The notes beneath the pieces were generated by a model that was given only the letters and a program-made list of their open reading frames with translations, had not been told where the DNA came from and searched no databases. From NCBI RefSeq assembly GCF_004000845.1, contig NZ_BIMA01000016.1:24446-88445 (forward strand): DNA of 64,000 nt, read 5' to 3'. Origin of the DNA: Paenibacillus koleovorans NBRC 103111 (GTDB taxonomy: Bacteria; Bacillota; Bacilli; Paenibacillales; NBRC-103111). The translations under genes and the position numbers were made by a program. Shown here piece after piece: positions 43,788 to 54,370 of this stretch (positions within the stretch are counted from its first letter, which is position 1; each line of letters begins with the position of its first letter).

Positions 43788-46700
43788 TCAAAACGATAAA
43801 GACAAAGACAAGCTCCGCGTTTATGAATATGCCAAATCTTTAAACATGAGCAGCAAGGAAATCATTACGATTCTAAAGCGGCTTAGCGTGCCGGTCAACA
43901 ACCATATGAGCGTCATGGAAAACGATGCGGTGCATAAGGTCGAACAGTTTTTCCGAGACGTGAAGGCGAACGCGGCGGCTAAGCGCGCGCAAGGCGAAAG
44001 CGGCTCACAATCGGGTGGAGGCGTTGCGGTGGACAGCGGTAACAAACATGGAGGCGGGCAACAAAATCGTCCGCAGCATCAAGGCGGAGGCCAAGGGCAA
44101 CAACGTGAAGGCGGTCAAGGTCAAGGTCAGGGTCAAGGCGGCGGAGGCCATCAGGGCCAGCGTCGTGAGGGCGGTCAAGGAGGCGGAGGCGGTTACCAAG
44201 GCCAGCGTCGTGAGGGCGGTCAAGGAGGCGGGGGCGGCTACCAAGGCCAGAACCGTGAAGGCGGTCAAGGAGGCGGTGGAGGTTACCAAGGCCAGCGCCG
44301 TGAGGGCGGTCAAGGAGGCGGGGGCTACCAGGGCCAGCGTCGCGAGGGCGGTCAAGGAGGCGGAGGCTATCAAGGCCAGCGTCGTGAAGGCGGCCAAGGC
44401 GGAGGCGGTTACCAAGGCCAGAACCGTGAAGGCGGTCAAGGAGGCGGTGGAGGTTACCAAGGCCAGAACCGTGAAGGCGGTCAGGGCGGAGGCGGTTACC
44501 AAGGCCAGAACCGTGAAGGTGGCCAAGGCGGAGGCGGAGGTTACCAAGGCCAGCGCCGTGAAGGCGGTCAAGGCGGAGGCGGAGGTTACCAAGGCCAGCG
44601 CCGCGAAGGCGGTCAAGGCGGAGGCGGAGGTTACCAAGGCCAGCGCCGTGAAGGCGGTCAAGGCGGAGGCGGTTACCAAGGTCAGCGTCCGAGCGGCGGT
44701 CAAGGCGGAGGCGGAGGTTATCAAGGCCAGCGTCCGAGCGGCGGTCAAGGAGGCGGAGGCGGTTACCAGGGTCAGCGTCCGAGCGGCGGTCAAGGAGGCG
44801 GAGGCGGCTATCAAGGCCAACGTCCGAGCGGCGGTCAAGGCGGAGGCGGCTATCAGGGCCAGCGTCCGAGTGGCGGCGGTCAAGGCGGCGGGGGTGCAGC
44901 TCGCAGCACAGGCCAAGCGGCCACTGCTGCTCCACCACAACGTACGGATCGCGAGCGCACCGATCGCAACCGGACCGGTCAGTACCAGAACCGCTCCAAC
45001 ACCGGATCGGGTCGTCCTACTATCGTGCCGACAGGTAACGAGGAAGTTGATGAATCCGGCAAAGTAAAAACCGCCAAGAAAACGAAACCGAATCAGAAGC
45101 GGTTTGACGATAACAATAAGGGCAACTTCAAGTCGAATGGGCGCAACCAGCGCGGCAGAGCCCCTGAACCCGTTCGCAAAGAAAAAATCGACAATACGCC
45201 CAAGAAAATTATCGTTCGCGGCACAATGACCGTAGGCGAGCTCTGCAAAGCGCTTCATAAAGACGCTTCCGAAGTCATCAAGAAGCTGTTGATGATGGGC
45301 TTCATGACCACAATCAATCAAGAGCTCGATCTGGACACGATTCAATTGATTGCCGGCGAATACAAGGTTGAAGTCGAAATCAAGCTTCCGGTCGAGGAAG
45401 ATAATTTCGAAACGATTGAAGAAAAGGATGAGGCAGCCGATCTGATCGAGCGTCCTCCGGTCGTGACGATTATGGGTCATGTCGACCACGGGAAGACAAC
45501 CTTGCTCGATGCGATCCGTCATACGAATGTGACCGAGGGCGAAGCCGGCGGCATTACCCAGCATATCGGCGCCTACCAAGTCGAGATCAAGAACAAGAAA
45601 ATTACGTTCCTCGATACGCCGGGTCACGAAGCGTTTACAACGATGCGTGCCCGCGGCGCGCAGGTGACCGACATCACGATTCTCGTCGTTGCGGCGGATG
45701 ACGGCGTCATGCCGCAAACCGTAGAAGCGATCAGCCACGCTAAGGCGGCGAATGTGCCGATCATCGTAGCGGTGAACAAAATGGATAAGCCGGATGCGAA
45801 TCCGGATAAAATTAAACAAGAGCTGACCGAATACGCGCTAGTGCCGGAAGAATGGGGCGGCGAGACGATCTTCGTCAACCTGTCCGCCAAGCAGCGCAAA
45901 GGGATCGACGAGCTGCTCGAGATGATCCTGCTCGTAGCGGAAGTGCAAGAGCTCAAGGCGAACCCGGATAAGCGCGCCCGCGGTACGGTCATCGAGGCCG
46001 AGCTGGATAAAGGCCGCGGTCCTGTAGCACGCGTCCTCATTCAGCACGGTACGCTCAAGGTAGGCGACGCCTTCGTGGCCGGCGTCAGCTTCGGCCGCGT
46101 CCGGGCGATGGTGAACGACAAGGGACGCCGTCTCAAGGAAGCCGGCCCTTCCACGCCCGTGGAAATTACCGGTCTTACCGAAGTGCCGCTTGCCGGCGAT
46201 CCGTTCCTCGTGTACGAGGACGAGCGCAAAGCGAGAGCGATCGCCGAACGTCGCGCGACTACGCTTCGCGCTTCCGAGATGGGGGCGAACAGCCGCGTCA
46301 CGCTGGACGATCTGTACAAGCACATCAAGGAAGGCGAAGTGAAGGACCTGAACGTCATCATCAAAGGCGACGTTCAAGGCTCCGTCGAAGCACTGAAAGG
46401 CTCGCTCGAGAAAATCGATGTCGCCGGCGTGCGCGTGAAGATCATTCACAGCGGCGCAGGGGCTATTACCGAGTCCGATATTATTCTCGCTTCGGCGTCC
46501 AATGCGATCATCATCGGCTTCAACGTACGTCCGGAGCCGGCAGCGTTGCCGACCGCCGAGCAGGAGAAGGTTGACATCCGCCTGCACCGCGTCATCTACA
46601 CCGTCATCGAGGAAATCGAACAAGCGATGAAGGGCATGCTGGACCCGATCTTCAAGGAGACGGTTATCGGTCAAGCGGAAGTGCGGAATATTTTCAAAAT

Positions 46701-46947
46701 CAGCAAAATCGGCACGATTGCCGGCTGCATGATAACATCGGGCAAAATTATCCGCTCGGCCGAAGTGCGCGTCATCCGCGGCGGTGTCGTCGTGACCGAA
46801 GGCAAAATCGATTCCCTCAAGCGGTTCAAGGACGATGTCCGCGAAGTGGCGCAAGGGTACGAGTGCGGGATTTCCATTGTCAAGTACAACGATCTTAAAG
46901 AAGGCGACATCATCGAGGCATTCGTGATGGAAACCGTGGAGAGGTGA
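43780..46947 (+). CDS. infB: Translation initiation factor IF-2 with a very large Gly/Gln-rich N-terminal repeat region
   Basis: IF-2 is the GTPase that places initiator tRNA on the ribosome. Order: IF2_N helical module (about 10-60), a low-complexity region (about 75-375) with 16 near-identical 14-15 residue units, a basic linker, a second IF2_N module (about 477-535), then the G domain with GHVDHGKT at 566-573, DTPGHEAF and NKMD, and domains II-IV. The product is 1055 residues against roughly 700-740 in Bacillus and Geobacillus. The start is TTG 43780 after CGGAGGTGAAACC. The conserved C-terminal two-thirds appears intact. Confidence 0.96.
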   Translation: MTNQNDKDKDKLRVYEYAKSLNMSSKEIITILKRLSVPVNNHMSVMENDAVHKVEQFFRDVKANAAAKRAQGESGSQSGGGVAVDSGNKHGGGQQNRPQHQGGGQGQQREGGQGQGQGQGGGGHQGQRREGGQGGGGGYQGQRREGGQGGGGGYQGQNREGGQGGGGGYQGQRREGGQGGGGYQGQRREGGQGGGGYQGQRREGGQGGGGYQGQNREGGQGGGGGYQGQNREGGQGGGGYQGQNREGGQGGGGGYQGQRREGGQGGGGGYQGQRREGGQGGGGGYQGQRREGGQGGGGYQGQRPSGGQGGGGGYQGQRPSGGQGGGGGYQGQRPSGGQGGGGGYQGQRPSGGQGGGGYQGQRPSGGGQGGGGAARSTGQAATAAPPQRTDRERTDRNRTGQYQNRSNTGSGRPTIVPTGNEEVDESGKVKTAKKTKPNQKRFDDNNKGNFKSNGRNQRGRAPEPVRKEKIDNTPKKIIVRGTMTVGELCKALHKDASEVIKKLLMMGFMTTINQELDLDTIQLIAGEYKVEVEIKLPVEEDNFETIEEKDEAADLIERPPVVTIMGHVDHGKTTLLDAIRHTNVTEGEAGGITQHIGAYQVEIKNKKITFLDTPGHEAFTTMRARGAQVTDITILVVAADDGVMPQTVEAISHAKAANVPIIVAVNKMDKPDANPDKIKQELTEYALVPEEWGGETIFVNLSAKQRKGIDELLEMILLVAEVQELKANPDKRARGTVIEAELDKGRGPVARVLIQHGTLKVGDAFVAGVSFGRVRAMVNDKGRRLKEAGPSTPVEITGLTEVPLAGDPFLVYEDERKARAIAERRATTLRASEMGANSRVTLDDLYKHIKEGEVKDLNVIIKGDVQGSVEALKGSLEKIDVAGVRVKIIHSGAGAITESDIILASASNAIIIGFNVRPEPAALPTAEQEKVDIRLHRVIYTVIEEIEQAMKGMLDPIFKETVIGQAEVRNIFKISKIGTIAGCMITSGKIIRSAEVRVIRGGVVVTEGKIDSLKRFKDDVREVAQGYECGISIVKYNDLKEGDIIEAFVMETVER
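44161..44862 (+). repeat. In-frame tandem repeat array within infB (16 units of 42 or 45 bp)
   Basis: Sixteen consecutive units encode (R/N)REGGQGGGG(G)YQGQ in the first twelve and [10 protein letters not shown](G)YQGQ in the last four. Ten units are 45 bp and six are 42 bp, differing by one Gly codon, exactly filling 702 bp. Degenerate related units flank both ends. The unit lengths stay multiples of three, so the array expands or contracts without breaking the frame. Confidence 0.97.
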
Positions 46948-46956
46948 TCCCAAGCC

Positions 46957-47313
46957 ATGGCGAGAATTCGCGTAGGTCGAGTAGGCGAGCAGATCAAGAA
47001 AGAGCTGAGCGTCATAGTACAGGCCGAGTTGAAAGATCCGCGCGTCGGCTTTATGACCGTCACCGGAGTGGACGTCACCAACGACTTGTCGTTGGCGAAG
47101 GTCTACTTGAGCGTTATGGGGACGGAGCAGCAAAAAGAAGATACGCTTAAGGCGCTTGTAAAAGCGACCGGCTTCATCCGATCCGAGCTCGGTAAACGAA
47201 TTCGGCTGCGGAAGACGCCGGAGCTGCAGTTCTTGTTCGATTCCTCTATCGCATACGGCAGCCGGATCGACCAGCTCCTGACCGAGCTGAACGAAAGGGA
47301 TGCCGAACAATGA
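46957..47313 (+). CDS. rbfA: Ribosome-binding factor A
   Basis: This is a 118-residue KH-like protein with [20 protein letters not shown] and [18 protein letters not shown]. It assists 16S rRNA 5' end maturation and cold adaptation. GAGAGGTGAT precedes ATG 46957. Its stop overlaps the nrnA start (ATGA). Confidence 0.97.
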   Translation: MARIRVGRVGEQIKKELSVIVQAELKDPRVGFMTVTGVDVTNDLSLAKVYLSVMGTEQQKEDTLKALVKATGFIRSELGKRIRLRKTPELQFLFDSSIAYGSRIDQLLTELNERDAEQ

Positions 47314-48308
47314 ACGAAAGAGCCGAGGCAGAGACGTATGAGCAGCAGCTAGTGAGCGCAGAACGCTTTATTCGGGCGAATGATGACTTTCTGGTCGTAG
47401 CGCACGTCAATCCGGATGGAGACGCAGCCAGCTCCACTTTTGCGGTGGGCTGGCTGCTTGACCGGCTCGGTAAACGATATACGCTGGCGAACGATGATGC
47501 CATCCCTAGCAAGTTCGCGTATTTATGGGGGTATTCTCAGCTCCTGACGCTTGATCGTCTGCCGGAAGGCGCGACATATCGAGCCGTTATCAGTGTCGAC
47601 TGCGCCGACGAGTCCCGGATCGGACAAATTCGCGAACGGATCGCACCTGACGCGGAGCTTCTTAATATCGACCATCATCCGACGAATGATTATTTTGGCA
47701 AGCACCAGCTCATTCGCGCGGATGCAGCCGCAACGGTCGAGCTTCTCTATGAGCTGGCCGAACAGCTGCAGGTACCGGTCACTCGCGAGTTGGCCGATTG
47801 CATCTATACCGGGCTGCTGACGGACACGGGGGGCTTCCGTTACTCCAATACGTCGCCTCATGTGATGCAGATCGCCTCCGATCTGCTTCAGCATGGAGTG
47901 GAAGGGTATAAGCTGGCGGAAAATTTGCTCGAGAAAATTACGAAGAGCCATATCGCCGTGTTGCAGCGAGCGTTAGGCACGCTTTCTTTCGCATACGATC
48001 ATAAAATATGTTGGATTTCCGTGTCTGCGGAAGATATGGCGGTCACGAATGCAACCCCGGAGGACTTGGACGGCTTGATTCAATACCCTCGGAATATCGA
48101 AGGGGTAGAGGTCGGACTGCTGTTCAAGCAGGCGGACGAGCGCAAGGTGAAGGTCAGCTTCCGTTCGGCCGGATCCGTAGATGTGGCCCAAGTGGCCAAA
48201 ACGTTCGGCGGCGGCGGACATGTCCGCGCTTCCGGCTGTACGCTCGAAGGGGAGCTGCAGGAAGTGATCGCGCGAGTAGTTGAAGAAGTAGGGCGGTCGA
48301 TTGGATGA
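47310..48308 (+). CDS. nrnA: DHH-family oligoribonuclease/pAp phosphatase NrnA
   Basis: NrnA degrades nano-RNAs and dephosphorylates pAp. Metal motifs are [21 protein letters not shown] and [12 protein letters not shown], followed by a C-terminal DHHA1 domain ending with [16 protein letters not shown]. The length of 332 residues is normal. In B. subtilis nrnA lies elsewhere, but a DHH gene between rbfA and truB is common in other Firmicutes. ATGA overlaps at both ends. Confidence 0.92.
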   Translation: MNERAEAETYEQQLVSAERFIRANDDFLVVAHVNPDGDAASSTFAVGWLLDRLGKRYTLANDDAIPSKFAYLWGYSQLLTLDRLPEGATYRAVISVDCADESRIGQIRERIAPDAELLNIDHHPTNDYFGKHQLIRADAAATVELLYELAEQLQVPVTRELADCIYTGLLTDTGGFRYSNTSPHVMQIASDLLQHGVEGYKLAENLLEKITKSHIAVLQRALGTLSFAYDHKICWISVSAEDMAVTNATPEDLDGLIQYPRNIEGVEVGLLFKQADERKVKVSFRSAGSVDVAQVAKTFGGGGHVRASGCTLEGELQEVIARVVEEVGRSIG

Positions 48309-49255
48309 GCAAGGCGAAACGGGCTGAGGCTTCATATGAAGGCGTGCTGCCGGTGCTGAAGCCGCCGGGCTTCACATCGCATGACGTAGTGGCCAAAGCA
48401 AGGCGGCTGCTCGGCATGAAACGAATCGGACATACGGGGACGCTGGATCCGCAAGTAACCGGCGTCCTTCCGCTCTGTTTGGGGAGAGCTACGCGCGTAG
48501 TGGAATACATTCAGGAGCTTCCGAAGGAGTACGAGGCGGAGCTGACGATCGGCTACGCAACCGATACGGAGGATTGGACCGGGCAAGTAACGGCGCAGGT
48601 CGAACGTGCTGAACTGTCGCGGGAGCAACTGCTTGAGGTGCTCCAACGATTCGTCGGTTCAATCGAGCAGGTGCCGCCGATGTACTCGGCGGTTCGGGTC
48701 GACGGCAAGCGGCTTTATGAGCTGGCACGCCAAGGCCAAGAGGTGGAGCGGACGGCCAGGACCGTCCAGATTTACCGCCTCGAGCTGCTTCATTCGGAGC
48801 TTGAGCTGGACCACCCGAAGGTTCGGTTCCGGGTGCTCTGCTCCAAAGGCACGTATATACGGACGTTATGCGTCGATATCGGACGAGCGCTCGGTTATCC
48901 GTCGGTCATGAGCGAGCTGGTACGCACGTCGACCGGGCAAATTGCGCTCGAACGATGCTTGTCGTTGCCGGACATCGAGCGCCTGGTCCAAGCCGGTGAA
49001 TTGGAGCAGCATTTGATCCCGACGGATCAAGCCATCGCCCATTTGCCGAAGCTTCAGGTCGACGCAGCTGCTGCGCTTCACGCCTCTCAAGGCAAGACGA
49101 TTCGGGTAGCGGCTGCTGCAACCGCTGAAGACGATGCGGGCACCTCGGGATTAGTCCGGCTATACAACGAGGACGGAACGTTTCTCGGCATTTTCGACAA
49201 CCAACCGGAGCAGCACGGGCAATGGCGGCTGCAGCCGGAGAAAGTATTCGTGTAG
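48305..49255 (+). CDS. truB: tRNA pseudouridine-55 synthase TruB
   Basis: TruB makes pseudouridine 55 in the T-loop of tRNAs. The catalytic Asp is in GHTGTLDPQVTGVLPLCLGR. PPMYSAVRVDGKRLYELAR and SKGTYIRTLCVDIGRALG are further family motifs. The length of 316 residues is usual. It overlaps nrnA by ATGA. Confidence 0.97.
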   Translation: MSKAKRAEASYEGVLPVLKPPGFTSHDVVAKARRLLGMKRIGHTGTLDPQVTGVLPLCLGRATRVVEYIQELPKEYEAELTIGYATDTEDWTGQVTAQVERAELSREQLLEVLQRFVGSIEQVPPMYSAVRVDGKRLYELARQGQEVERTARTVQIYRLELLHSELELDHPKVRFRVLCSKGTYIRTLCVDIGRALGYPSVMSELVRTSTGQIALERCLSLPDIERLVQAGELEQHLIPTDQAIAHLPKLQVDAAAALHASQGKTIRVAAAATAEDDAGTSGLVRLYNEDGTFLGIFDNQPEQHGQWRLQPEKVFV

Positions 49256-49290
49256 CCTTGGGCTGCAGGACGGTAGGGGAAGGAACGAAT

Positions 49291-50232
49291 ATGCAGGTTT
49301 TTGAATTATGCTACCCTTTATCGCTATACCCCGGCACGGTGCCGGAGCAAGGTCAAGTGATGGCCATCGGCGACTTCGACGGTCTGCATCACGGTCATCG
49401 CGAAGTGATTCGGCTCGCGGTGGAGACCGGCAGGCAGCAGTCGCGGCCCGTATCGCTTATGACATTCCACCCGCATCCCAGGGAAGTGCTGGGCCATGAC
49501 GTCTATGCGCGTTGCCTGACGCCGCTGCCGGACAAGCTGGAGATGCTGGAGCAGCTCGGCATCGATGCGGTGTACCTGGTCCGCTTCGACCCCGTATTCG
49601 CGCAAGTGACGGCCGAGCAATTCGTCACCGATATGCTGATGCCGCTTCAACCGTCTACGGTCGTCGTCGGTTTCGACTTTGCCTTTGGGCATCAAGCGCG
49701 AGGCAATGCCGACTCGCTCTGTGAATTCGGCCACGGCCGATTCGCGGTACAAGTCGTGCGTCCGTTCCATATGAACGAGGAGAAGGTCAGCAGCACGCTC
49801 ATTCGCCGCGCCTTAGAGGAAGGGAGCGTCGAGCACGCCGCCGAGCTGCTGGGTCGTCCGTATTCGATTAAGGGGACCGTCGTGCACGGGGATGCTCGAG
49901 GTCGCCAGCTTGGCTTCCCGACGGCGAACGTGCAGCTCGATTACCCTTATGTCGTCCCGGCCAAGGGCGTCTATGCGGTACGGGCGACGGTGGAGAGTAG
50001 CCAGTACGCCGGAGTCATGAACTTGGGAACGAAGCCTACATTTGCGGACGGCACGCCAGTCAGCTCATTCGAAGTGCACTTGTTTGACTTCAACCGCTCG
50101 ATTTATGGAGAAAAAATGCAAGTGGAGCTTGTTACTTATTTGCGTCCGGAGCGCAAGTTCGAATCGATCGATGCGCTCATCGCGCAGATTCGAACGGATG
50201 CCGAGCGGGCTCGGGAGCTTTTATCCGTCTAA
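49291..50232 (+). CDS. ribF: Bifunctional riboflavin kinase/FAD synthetase
   Basis: RibF converts riboflavin to FMN and then FAD. The N-terminal adenylyltransferase has AIGDFDGLHHGHREVI; the C-terminal kinase domain has GRQLGFPTANVQLD and NLGTKPTF. The start is ATG 49291 after AGGGGAAGG; an open frame from 49222 overlaps truB and lacks a site. The product is 313 residues. Confidence 0.96.
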   Translation: MQVFELCYPLSLYPGTVPEQGQVMAIGDFDGLHHGHREVIRLAVETGRQQSRPVSLMTFHPHPREVLGHDVYARCLTPLPDKLEMLEQLGIDAVYLVRFDPVFAQVTAEQFVTDMLMPLQPSTVVVGFDFAFGHQARGNADSLCEFGHGRFAVQVVRPFHMNEEKVSSTLIRRALEEGSVEHAAELLGRPYSIKGTVVHGDARGRQLGFPTANVQLDYPYVVPAKGVYAVRATVESSQYAGVMNLGTKPTFADGTPVSSFEVHLFDFNRSIYGEKMQVELVTYLRPERKFESIDALIAQIRTDAERARELLSV

Positions 50233-50259
50233 GACAGATGCCGGCTGGAGCGGCCTACG

Positions 50260-50289
50260 TTTACAACTGCCGTTCCCTTGTGGTATACT
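50260..50289 (+). promoter_or_regulatory. Sigma-A-type promoter of rpsO
   Basis: TTTACA (50260-50265), an 18-base spacer and TATACT (50284-50289) preceded by TGG make an extended -10 promoter. It leaves a leader of roughly 110 bases before rpsO, space for S15 autoregulation; I did not identify a specific leader motif. Confidence 0.7.
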
Positions 50290-50408
50290 GATTTCCGTTG
50301 CCTGATCTGATCTTGATCGCAGGCGCACGAACCTGAGCTTGGAGACTCGATCGCACCGACGGTTTCTCGGCTTATGGCGATTTTCATTCGAATGAGGAGG
50401 TGACCGAG

Positions 50409-50678
50409 ATGGCATTGACACAAGAGCGTAAGAACCAGCTGATCGCGGATTACAAAGTACACGATACCGACACAGGATCCCCTGAAGTACAGATCGCGAT
50501 TTTAACGGAGAATATCGTTAACTTGACTGACCACCTGCGGACGCACAAGAAAGATCATCACTCGCGCCGCGGTTTGCTTAAGATGGTAGGCCAACGCCGC
50601 AAGCTGCTGGCTTACTTGAAGAACAAAGACGTCAGCCGCTACAGCGCCCTGATCGAGCGTCTGGGCTTGCGTCGATAA
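50409..50678 (+). CDS. rpsO: 30S ribosomal protein S15
   Basis: This is an 89-residue S15, the exact family length, with [20 protein letters not shown] and [20 protein letters not shown]. It binds 16S rRNA in platform assembly. ATG 50409 sits after GAGGAGGTGA; the in-frame GTG at 50400 lies inside that site. A terminator follows. Confidence 0.98.
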   Translation: MALTQERKNQLIADYKVHDTDTGSPEVQIAILTENIVNLTDHLRTHKKDHHSRRGLLKMVGQRRKLLAYLKNKDVSRYSALIERLGLRR

Positions 50679-50694
50679 CAATCGGCAGGATAAA

Positions 50695-50730
50695 AGCAAC
50701 CTTGTCGGCTTCGGCCGCGGGTTGTTTTTC
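50695..50730 (+). terminator. Intrinsic terminator between rpsO and pnp
   Basis: CAACC (50697-50701) pairs with GGTTG (50720-50724), with an inner CGGC/GCCG stem and TTCG loop, then TTTTTC. The stretch 50736-50855 is AT-rich and holds the pnp leader; I found no promoter there that meets both box and spacing criteria. Confidence 0.8.
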
Positions 50731-50855
50731 TTCTAGTTATACATATTTTTTTGTTTTTTTTTGGACAGGAAAATAATGTTTTGCGTAAAGAAGGAAATAC
50801 TGAGAAGTATGCAGAATAAGAGTGAGATGGACATTTAGAACCTTGGAGGGCATTT

Positions 50856-52964
50856 ATGGAGAAGAAAGTGCACATGGAGTTGGGAGGAAGGCCGTTTTCC
50901 CTGGAAACAGGCCGTCTTGCCAAGCAAGCCAACGGTGCAGTAGTGGTGCGTTACGGAGATACGGTCGTGCTCTGTACGGTGACCGCATCCTCGGAGCCGA
51001 AGGACTTGGATTTTTTCCCGCTTACCGTAAACTATGAAGAACGCCTATATTCGGTCGGGAAAATTCCCGGCGGATTTATTAAAAGAGAAGGACGTCCTAG
51101 CGAGAAGGCGATATTGTCCAGCCGGCTAACCGACCGTCCTATTCGTCCCTTGTTCCCGGAAGGATTCCGGAACGACGTGCAGATCGTAGCGATGGTCATG
51201 AGCGTAGACCAAACATGTCCGCCGGATATTGCCGCTATGATCGGCACTTCCGCTGCGCTCAGCATCTCGGACGTGCCTTTCAGCGGTCCGGTTGGCGGTG
51301 TGGTTGTAGGTCGAATCGACGGGCAGTTCCTGATCAACCCGACACCGGAGCAGGAAGCGGATAGCGATGTATACTTGGTCGTGGCGGGTACGAAGGACGC
51401 CATTATGATGGTCGAGGCGGAAGCGAACGAAGTGCCGGAGGATGTCATTCTCGAAGCGATTATGTTCGGCCATGACGAGATTCGCAAAATCGTCGCCATG
51501 CAGGAGCAGTTCGTGCAGGAAGCGGGCAAGCCGAAGATGGATGTGAAGCTGCATGCGGTGGATGCGGAAGTGAACGCTTCGGTTCGGGAATTTGCGCAAG
51601 GACGACTCGTAGAAGCGATTCGAGTCCCGGAAAAGCATGCCAGACAAGCGGCGATCGACGCCGTCAATGCAGAAGCCCTTGAACATTTCACGCCGATCTA
51701 TGCGGAAGAGTCCGACAAGATCAAAGACGTGAAGGAAGTCCTATACGATATCGTCAAAGAGGAAGTACGCCGCCTGATCACCCATGACAAGGTTCGGCCC
51801 GACGGCCGCGGCTTGGACGAGATCCGGGCGATTGAATGCGATACGGCGCTGCTGCCGCGTACGCACGGCTCAGGCCTGTTCACGCGCGGTCAGACGCAAG
51901 CGCTTAGCGTCTGTACGCTTGGAGCGCTCGGCGACGTGCAAATTCTGGATGGCATCGACCTGGAAGAGACGAAGCGGTTCATGCACCATTATAACTTTCC
52001 GCCGTTCAGCGTAGGCGAGGCTCGTCCGCTGCGTCCTCCAGGACGCCGCGAGATCGGTCATGGCGCGCTAGGCGAACGGGCGCTGTCCAAGGTCATTCCT
52101 TCAGAAGTCGATTTCCCTTATACGATCCGCCTTGTGTCCGAAGTACTGGAATCGAACGGTTCTACATCCCAAGCGAGCATCTGTGCCAGCACATTGGCGA
52201 TGATGGATGCAGGGGTTCCGATCAAAGCGCCGGTAGCGGGCATTGCGATGGGGCTGATCAAGGACGGAGATCATTTCTCCATCCTGAGCGACATTCAAGG
52301 CATGGAGGACCACCTCGGCGATATGGACTTCAAGGTAGCCGGAACGGCGGAAGGCGTGACGGCGATTCAGATGGACATCAAGATCGACGGCATCAACCGC
52401 GATATCCTGAAGCAGTCGCTCCAGCAGGCGAAGGAAGGCCGCATGTTCATCTTGGGCAAGATGCTCGAGACGATCCAGCAGCCGCGCAAGAGCTTGTCGC
52501 CTTATGCGCCCAAGATTGTTACAATGCAGATCAATCCGGACAAAATTCGCGATGTTATCGGGGCCGGTGGCAAAATCATCAACAAAATTATTGAAGAAAC
52601 CGGCGTGAAGATCGATATCGAGCAAGACGGTCGAGTATTCATCGCCTCCTCGAACGAGCAGATGAACGAGAAAGCAAGAACGATCATCGAAGGCATCGTA
52701 CGGGAAGTGATCGTAGGCGAGACGTACCTCGGCACGGTGAAGCGGATCGAGAAGTTCGGCGCCTTCGTAGAAATTTTGCCGGGCAAAGAAGGGCTCGTCC
52801 ACATTTCCCAAATTTCCACGGAGCGAGTAGCCAAGGTGGAAGATGTGCTGAAGCTGGGCGATCAAATAACCGTCAAAGTGACGGAAATTGACAACCAGGG
52901 ACGTGTCAACCTGTCCCGTAAAGCAACGCTGGTCGCTGCGGTGCCAACTTCTGAGAAAGCGTAG
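50856..52964 (+). CDS. pnp: Polyribonucleotide nucleotidyltransferase (PNPase)
   Basis: PNPase is a phosphorolytic 3'-5' exoribonuclease. It has two RNase PH-like cores, a KH domain ([20 protein letters not shown], about 555-615) and an S1 domain ([20 protein letters not shown], about 620-690). The length of 702 residues is normal. In the second core the loop before GRREIGHG reads [11 protein letters not shown] rather than the GETG form I recall from B. subtilis. ATG 50856 follows TTGGAGGG. Confidence 0.97.
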   Translation: MEKKVHMELGGRPFSLETGRLAKQANGAVVVRYGDTVVLCTVTASSEPKDLDFFPLTVNYEERLYSVGKIPGGFIKREGRPSEKAILSSRLTDRPIRPLFPEGFRNDVQIVAMVMSVDQTCPPDIAAMIGTSAALSISDVPFSGPVGGVVVGRIDGQFLINPTPEQEADSDVYLVVAGTKDAIMMVEAEANEVPEDVILEAIMFGHDEIRKIVAMQEQFVQEAGKPKMDVKLHAVDAEVNASVREFAQGRLVEAIRVPEKHARQAAIDAVNAEALEHFTPIYAEESDKIKDVKEVLYDIVKEEVRRLITHDKVRPDGRGLDEIRAIECDTALLPRTHGSGLFTRGQTQALSVCTLGALGDVQILDGIDLEETKRFMHHYNFPPFSVGEARPLRPPGRREIGHGALGERALSKVIPSEVDFPYTIRLVSEVLESNGSTSQASICASTLAMMDAGVPIKAPVAGIAMGLIKDGDHFSILSDIQGMEDHLGDMDFKVAGTAEGVTAIQMDIKIDGINRDILKQSLQQAKEGRMFILGKMLETIQQPRKSLSPYAPKIVTMQINPDKIRDVIGAGGKIINKIIEETGVKIDIEQDGRVFIASSNEQMNEKARTIIEGIVREVIVGETYLGTVKRIEKFGAFVEILPGKEGLVHISQISTERVAKVEDVLKLGDQITVKVTEIDNQGRVNLSRKATLVAAVPTSEKA

Positions 52965-52989
52965 TTTCATTTTCATATTTGTATCGGAT

Positions 52990-53018
52990 AAAGAGCCAGC
53001 TTAGTCTGACTCTTTTTT
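52990..53018 (+). terminator. Intrinsic terminator after pnp
   Basis: AAAGAG (52990-52995) pairs with CTCTTT (53010-53015), with an inner CAG/CTG and one C-A mismatch, followed by a T-run. The remaining stretch to 53125 has no convincing vegetative promoter. Confidence 0.7.
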
Positions 53019-53125
53019 CATGACAGCAAGCTCTGCAACGTAGGGCTCCGTGACGGTCTATTCGGATATTAGCCGGCATAGGATGGGGATACTAGAGGGA
53101 CAACCAGGAACGGGGTGTTGATCAA

Positions 53126-54253
53126 GTGAAGAGAAGTTGGTTTGTTCTAGCCGGGGCGGGTCTTCTGCTGACATGGGGACTGTTTCAGTCGGACAACCTG
53201 GATGCTTTTATCAAGTCGGGACAGTTGAGAGCAACTGTAGCGCGTGAGCCCGCGGGAACGGCACAGCCGCCCGGGAGCAGCCCCGCGTCCGGTCATGTCC
53301 CTCTATCGACTGGCCCCATCGCCTCCGCTTTGAATCCGCAGGAGAAGGAAGCGAAGCTCCAAGCCGAGGCGGCCGCCGCACAGGCCAAGCTGGTGCGCGA
53401 CACGCAGCTGCTGGACCGGATCCGGCAGGAAGCGGAGAAGCGCAAGCTGGCGCCGATCAACGCCAAAATCGATCGGGTGTGGAAGGCGATTCCGGGTTTG
53501 AACGGGCGTGAGCTGGACGTAGAAGCGACTTGGCAGCAGGCGGTCAAGCTGCTGGAATCGGGTGCAGAGTCATTCCCGCTTGTGTATAAGGAAATTCCGC
53601 CTTCCGTGAAGCTAGAGGATCTAGGCGCGCAGCCGATCTACAAAGGGAATCCGAATAAGCCGATGATCGCTCTCATGATCAATGTAGCTTGGGGAGACGA
53701 GTTTCTTCCGAAAATGCTGGAGGTGCTCGACAAGGAGCAGGTCAAAGCTACCTTTTTCCTTGACGGCTCTTGGCTCAAGAAGTCGACGGAGACGGCCAAG
53801 ACGATCGGCGGCAAAGGCCATGAGCTGTCCAATCACGCCTATTCGCACAAAAACATGAGCCAGCTCGGCCGCCAACAAGCGACGGAAGAGATTACGAAAA
53901 CCGAGTCGTTGTTAAACGGTCTGGGGATCAAGAACACGCTGTTCGCACCGCCATCCGGCGACTACAACGAACAGACGGTGCAGATCGCAAGCGAGCTGGG
54001 GCTGAAAACGGTTCTATGGACGCTCGACACGGTCGATTGGAAAAATCCGGGAGCCGACACGATTCTGAGGCGGCTCACTCCGCGGCTGGAGCCTGGCGCT
54101 TTGATCCTGATGCATCCGACCGTCTCATCAAGCGAAGCGTTGGAGCAGCTTATCCGGAATATTAAGGAGAAGGGATTCCAGCTAGGTACCGTCTCGGAGC
54201 TTCTCTCACCGTCCCGATTGCAGGCACCGGAGCCGGAATCAATCCGCTTCTAG
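53126..54253 (+). CDS. ylxY: YlxY-type polysaccharide deacetylase-like protein with a degenerate first catalytic motif
   Basis: The protein has a membrane-anchor or signal segment (about 5-22), an Ala/Lys/Glu-rich helical region (about 70-130) and a NodB-homology domain (about 175-365). The metal His pair is kept in HAYSHKN, and the tail motif is LILMHPT. The first motif reads ALMINVAWGDE, with Asn186 where active enzymes have the TFDDG catalytic Asp. It may bind sugar without hydrolysis or use another residue. GTG 53126 follows GGGGTGTTGAT. Located between pnp and mlpA as in B. subtilis. Confidence 0.85.
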   Translation: MKRSWFVLAGAGLLLTWGLFQSDNLDAFIKSGQLRATVAREPAGTAQPPGSSPASGHVPLSTGPIASALNPQEKEAKLQAEAAAAQAKLVRDTQLLDRIRQEAEKRKLAPINAKIDRVWKAIPGLNGRELDVEATWQQAVKLLESGAESFPLVYKEIPPSVKLEDLGAQPIYKGNPNKPMIALMINVAWGDEFLPKMLEVLDKEQVKATFFLDGSWLKKSTETAKTIGGKGHELSNHAYSHKNMSQLGRQQATEEITKTESLLNGLGIKNTLFAPPSGDYNEQTVQIASELGLKTVLWTLDTVDWKNPGADTILRRLTPRLEPGALILMHPTVSSSEALEQLIRNIKEKGFQLGTVSELLSPSRLQAPEPESIRF

Positions 54254-54370
54254 ATTCGCCTGCTTTTTACAGTGGGATGCTTGTATTACAGTTGCGATAG
54301 GAGTGGGGATTCTGATATATTGAAAGCATTGTTTGATGTGTTAGGTTCATACCGCGAGGGGGAATCCCGA

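Noticed and set aside
44161..44862. Repeat array considered as a CRISPR array
   Set aside because: The units are contiguous, in frame, multiples of three, with no unique spacers and no cas genes nearby; it is a protein-coding repeat.
44005..45819. Long minus-strand open frames (up to about 600 codons) opposite infB
   Set aside because: They arise because the repeat and high-GC codons contain few reverse-strand stops; composition is low-complexity, no ribosome binding site or promoter is seen, and infB is clearly coded on the plus strand.
45838..47310. 490-codon minus-strand open frame opposite infB and rbfA
   Set aside because: Shadow of well-conserved plus-strand coding sequence in GC-rich codons, no domain recognised.
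53070..53086. CATA-containing sporulation-type -10 box (CATAGGATG) before ylxY
   Set aside because: No acceptable -35 element at sigma-E or sigma-K spacing was found, so the match is too weak to call.
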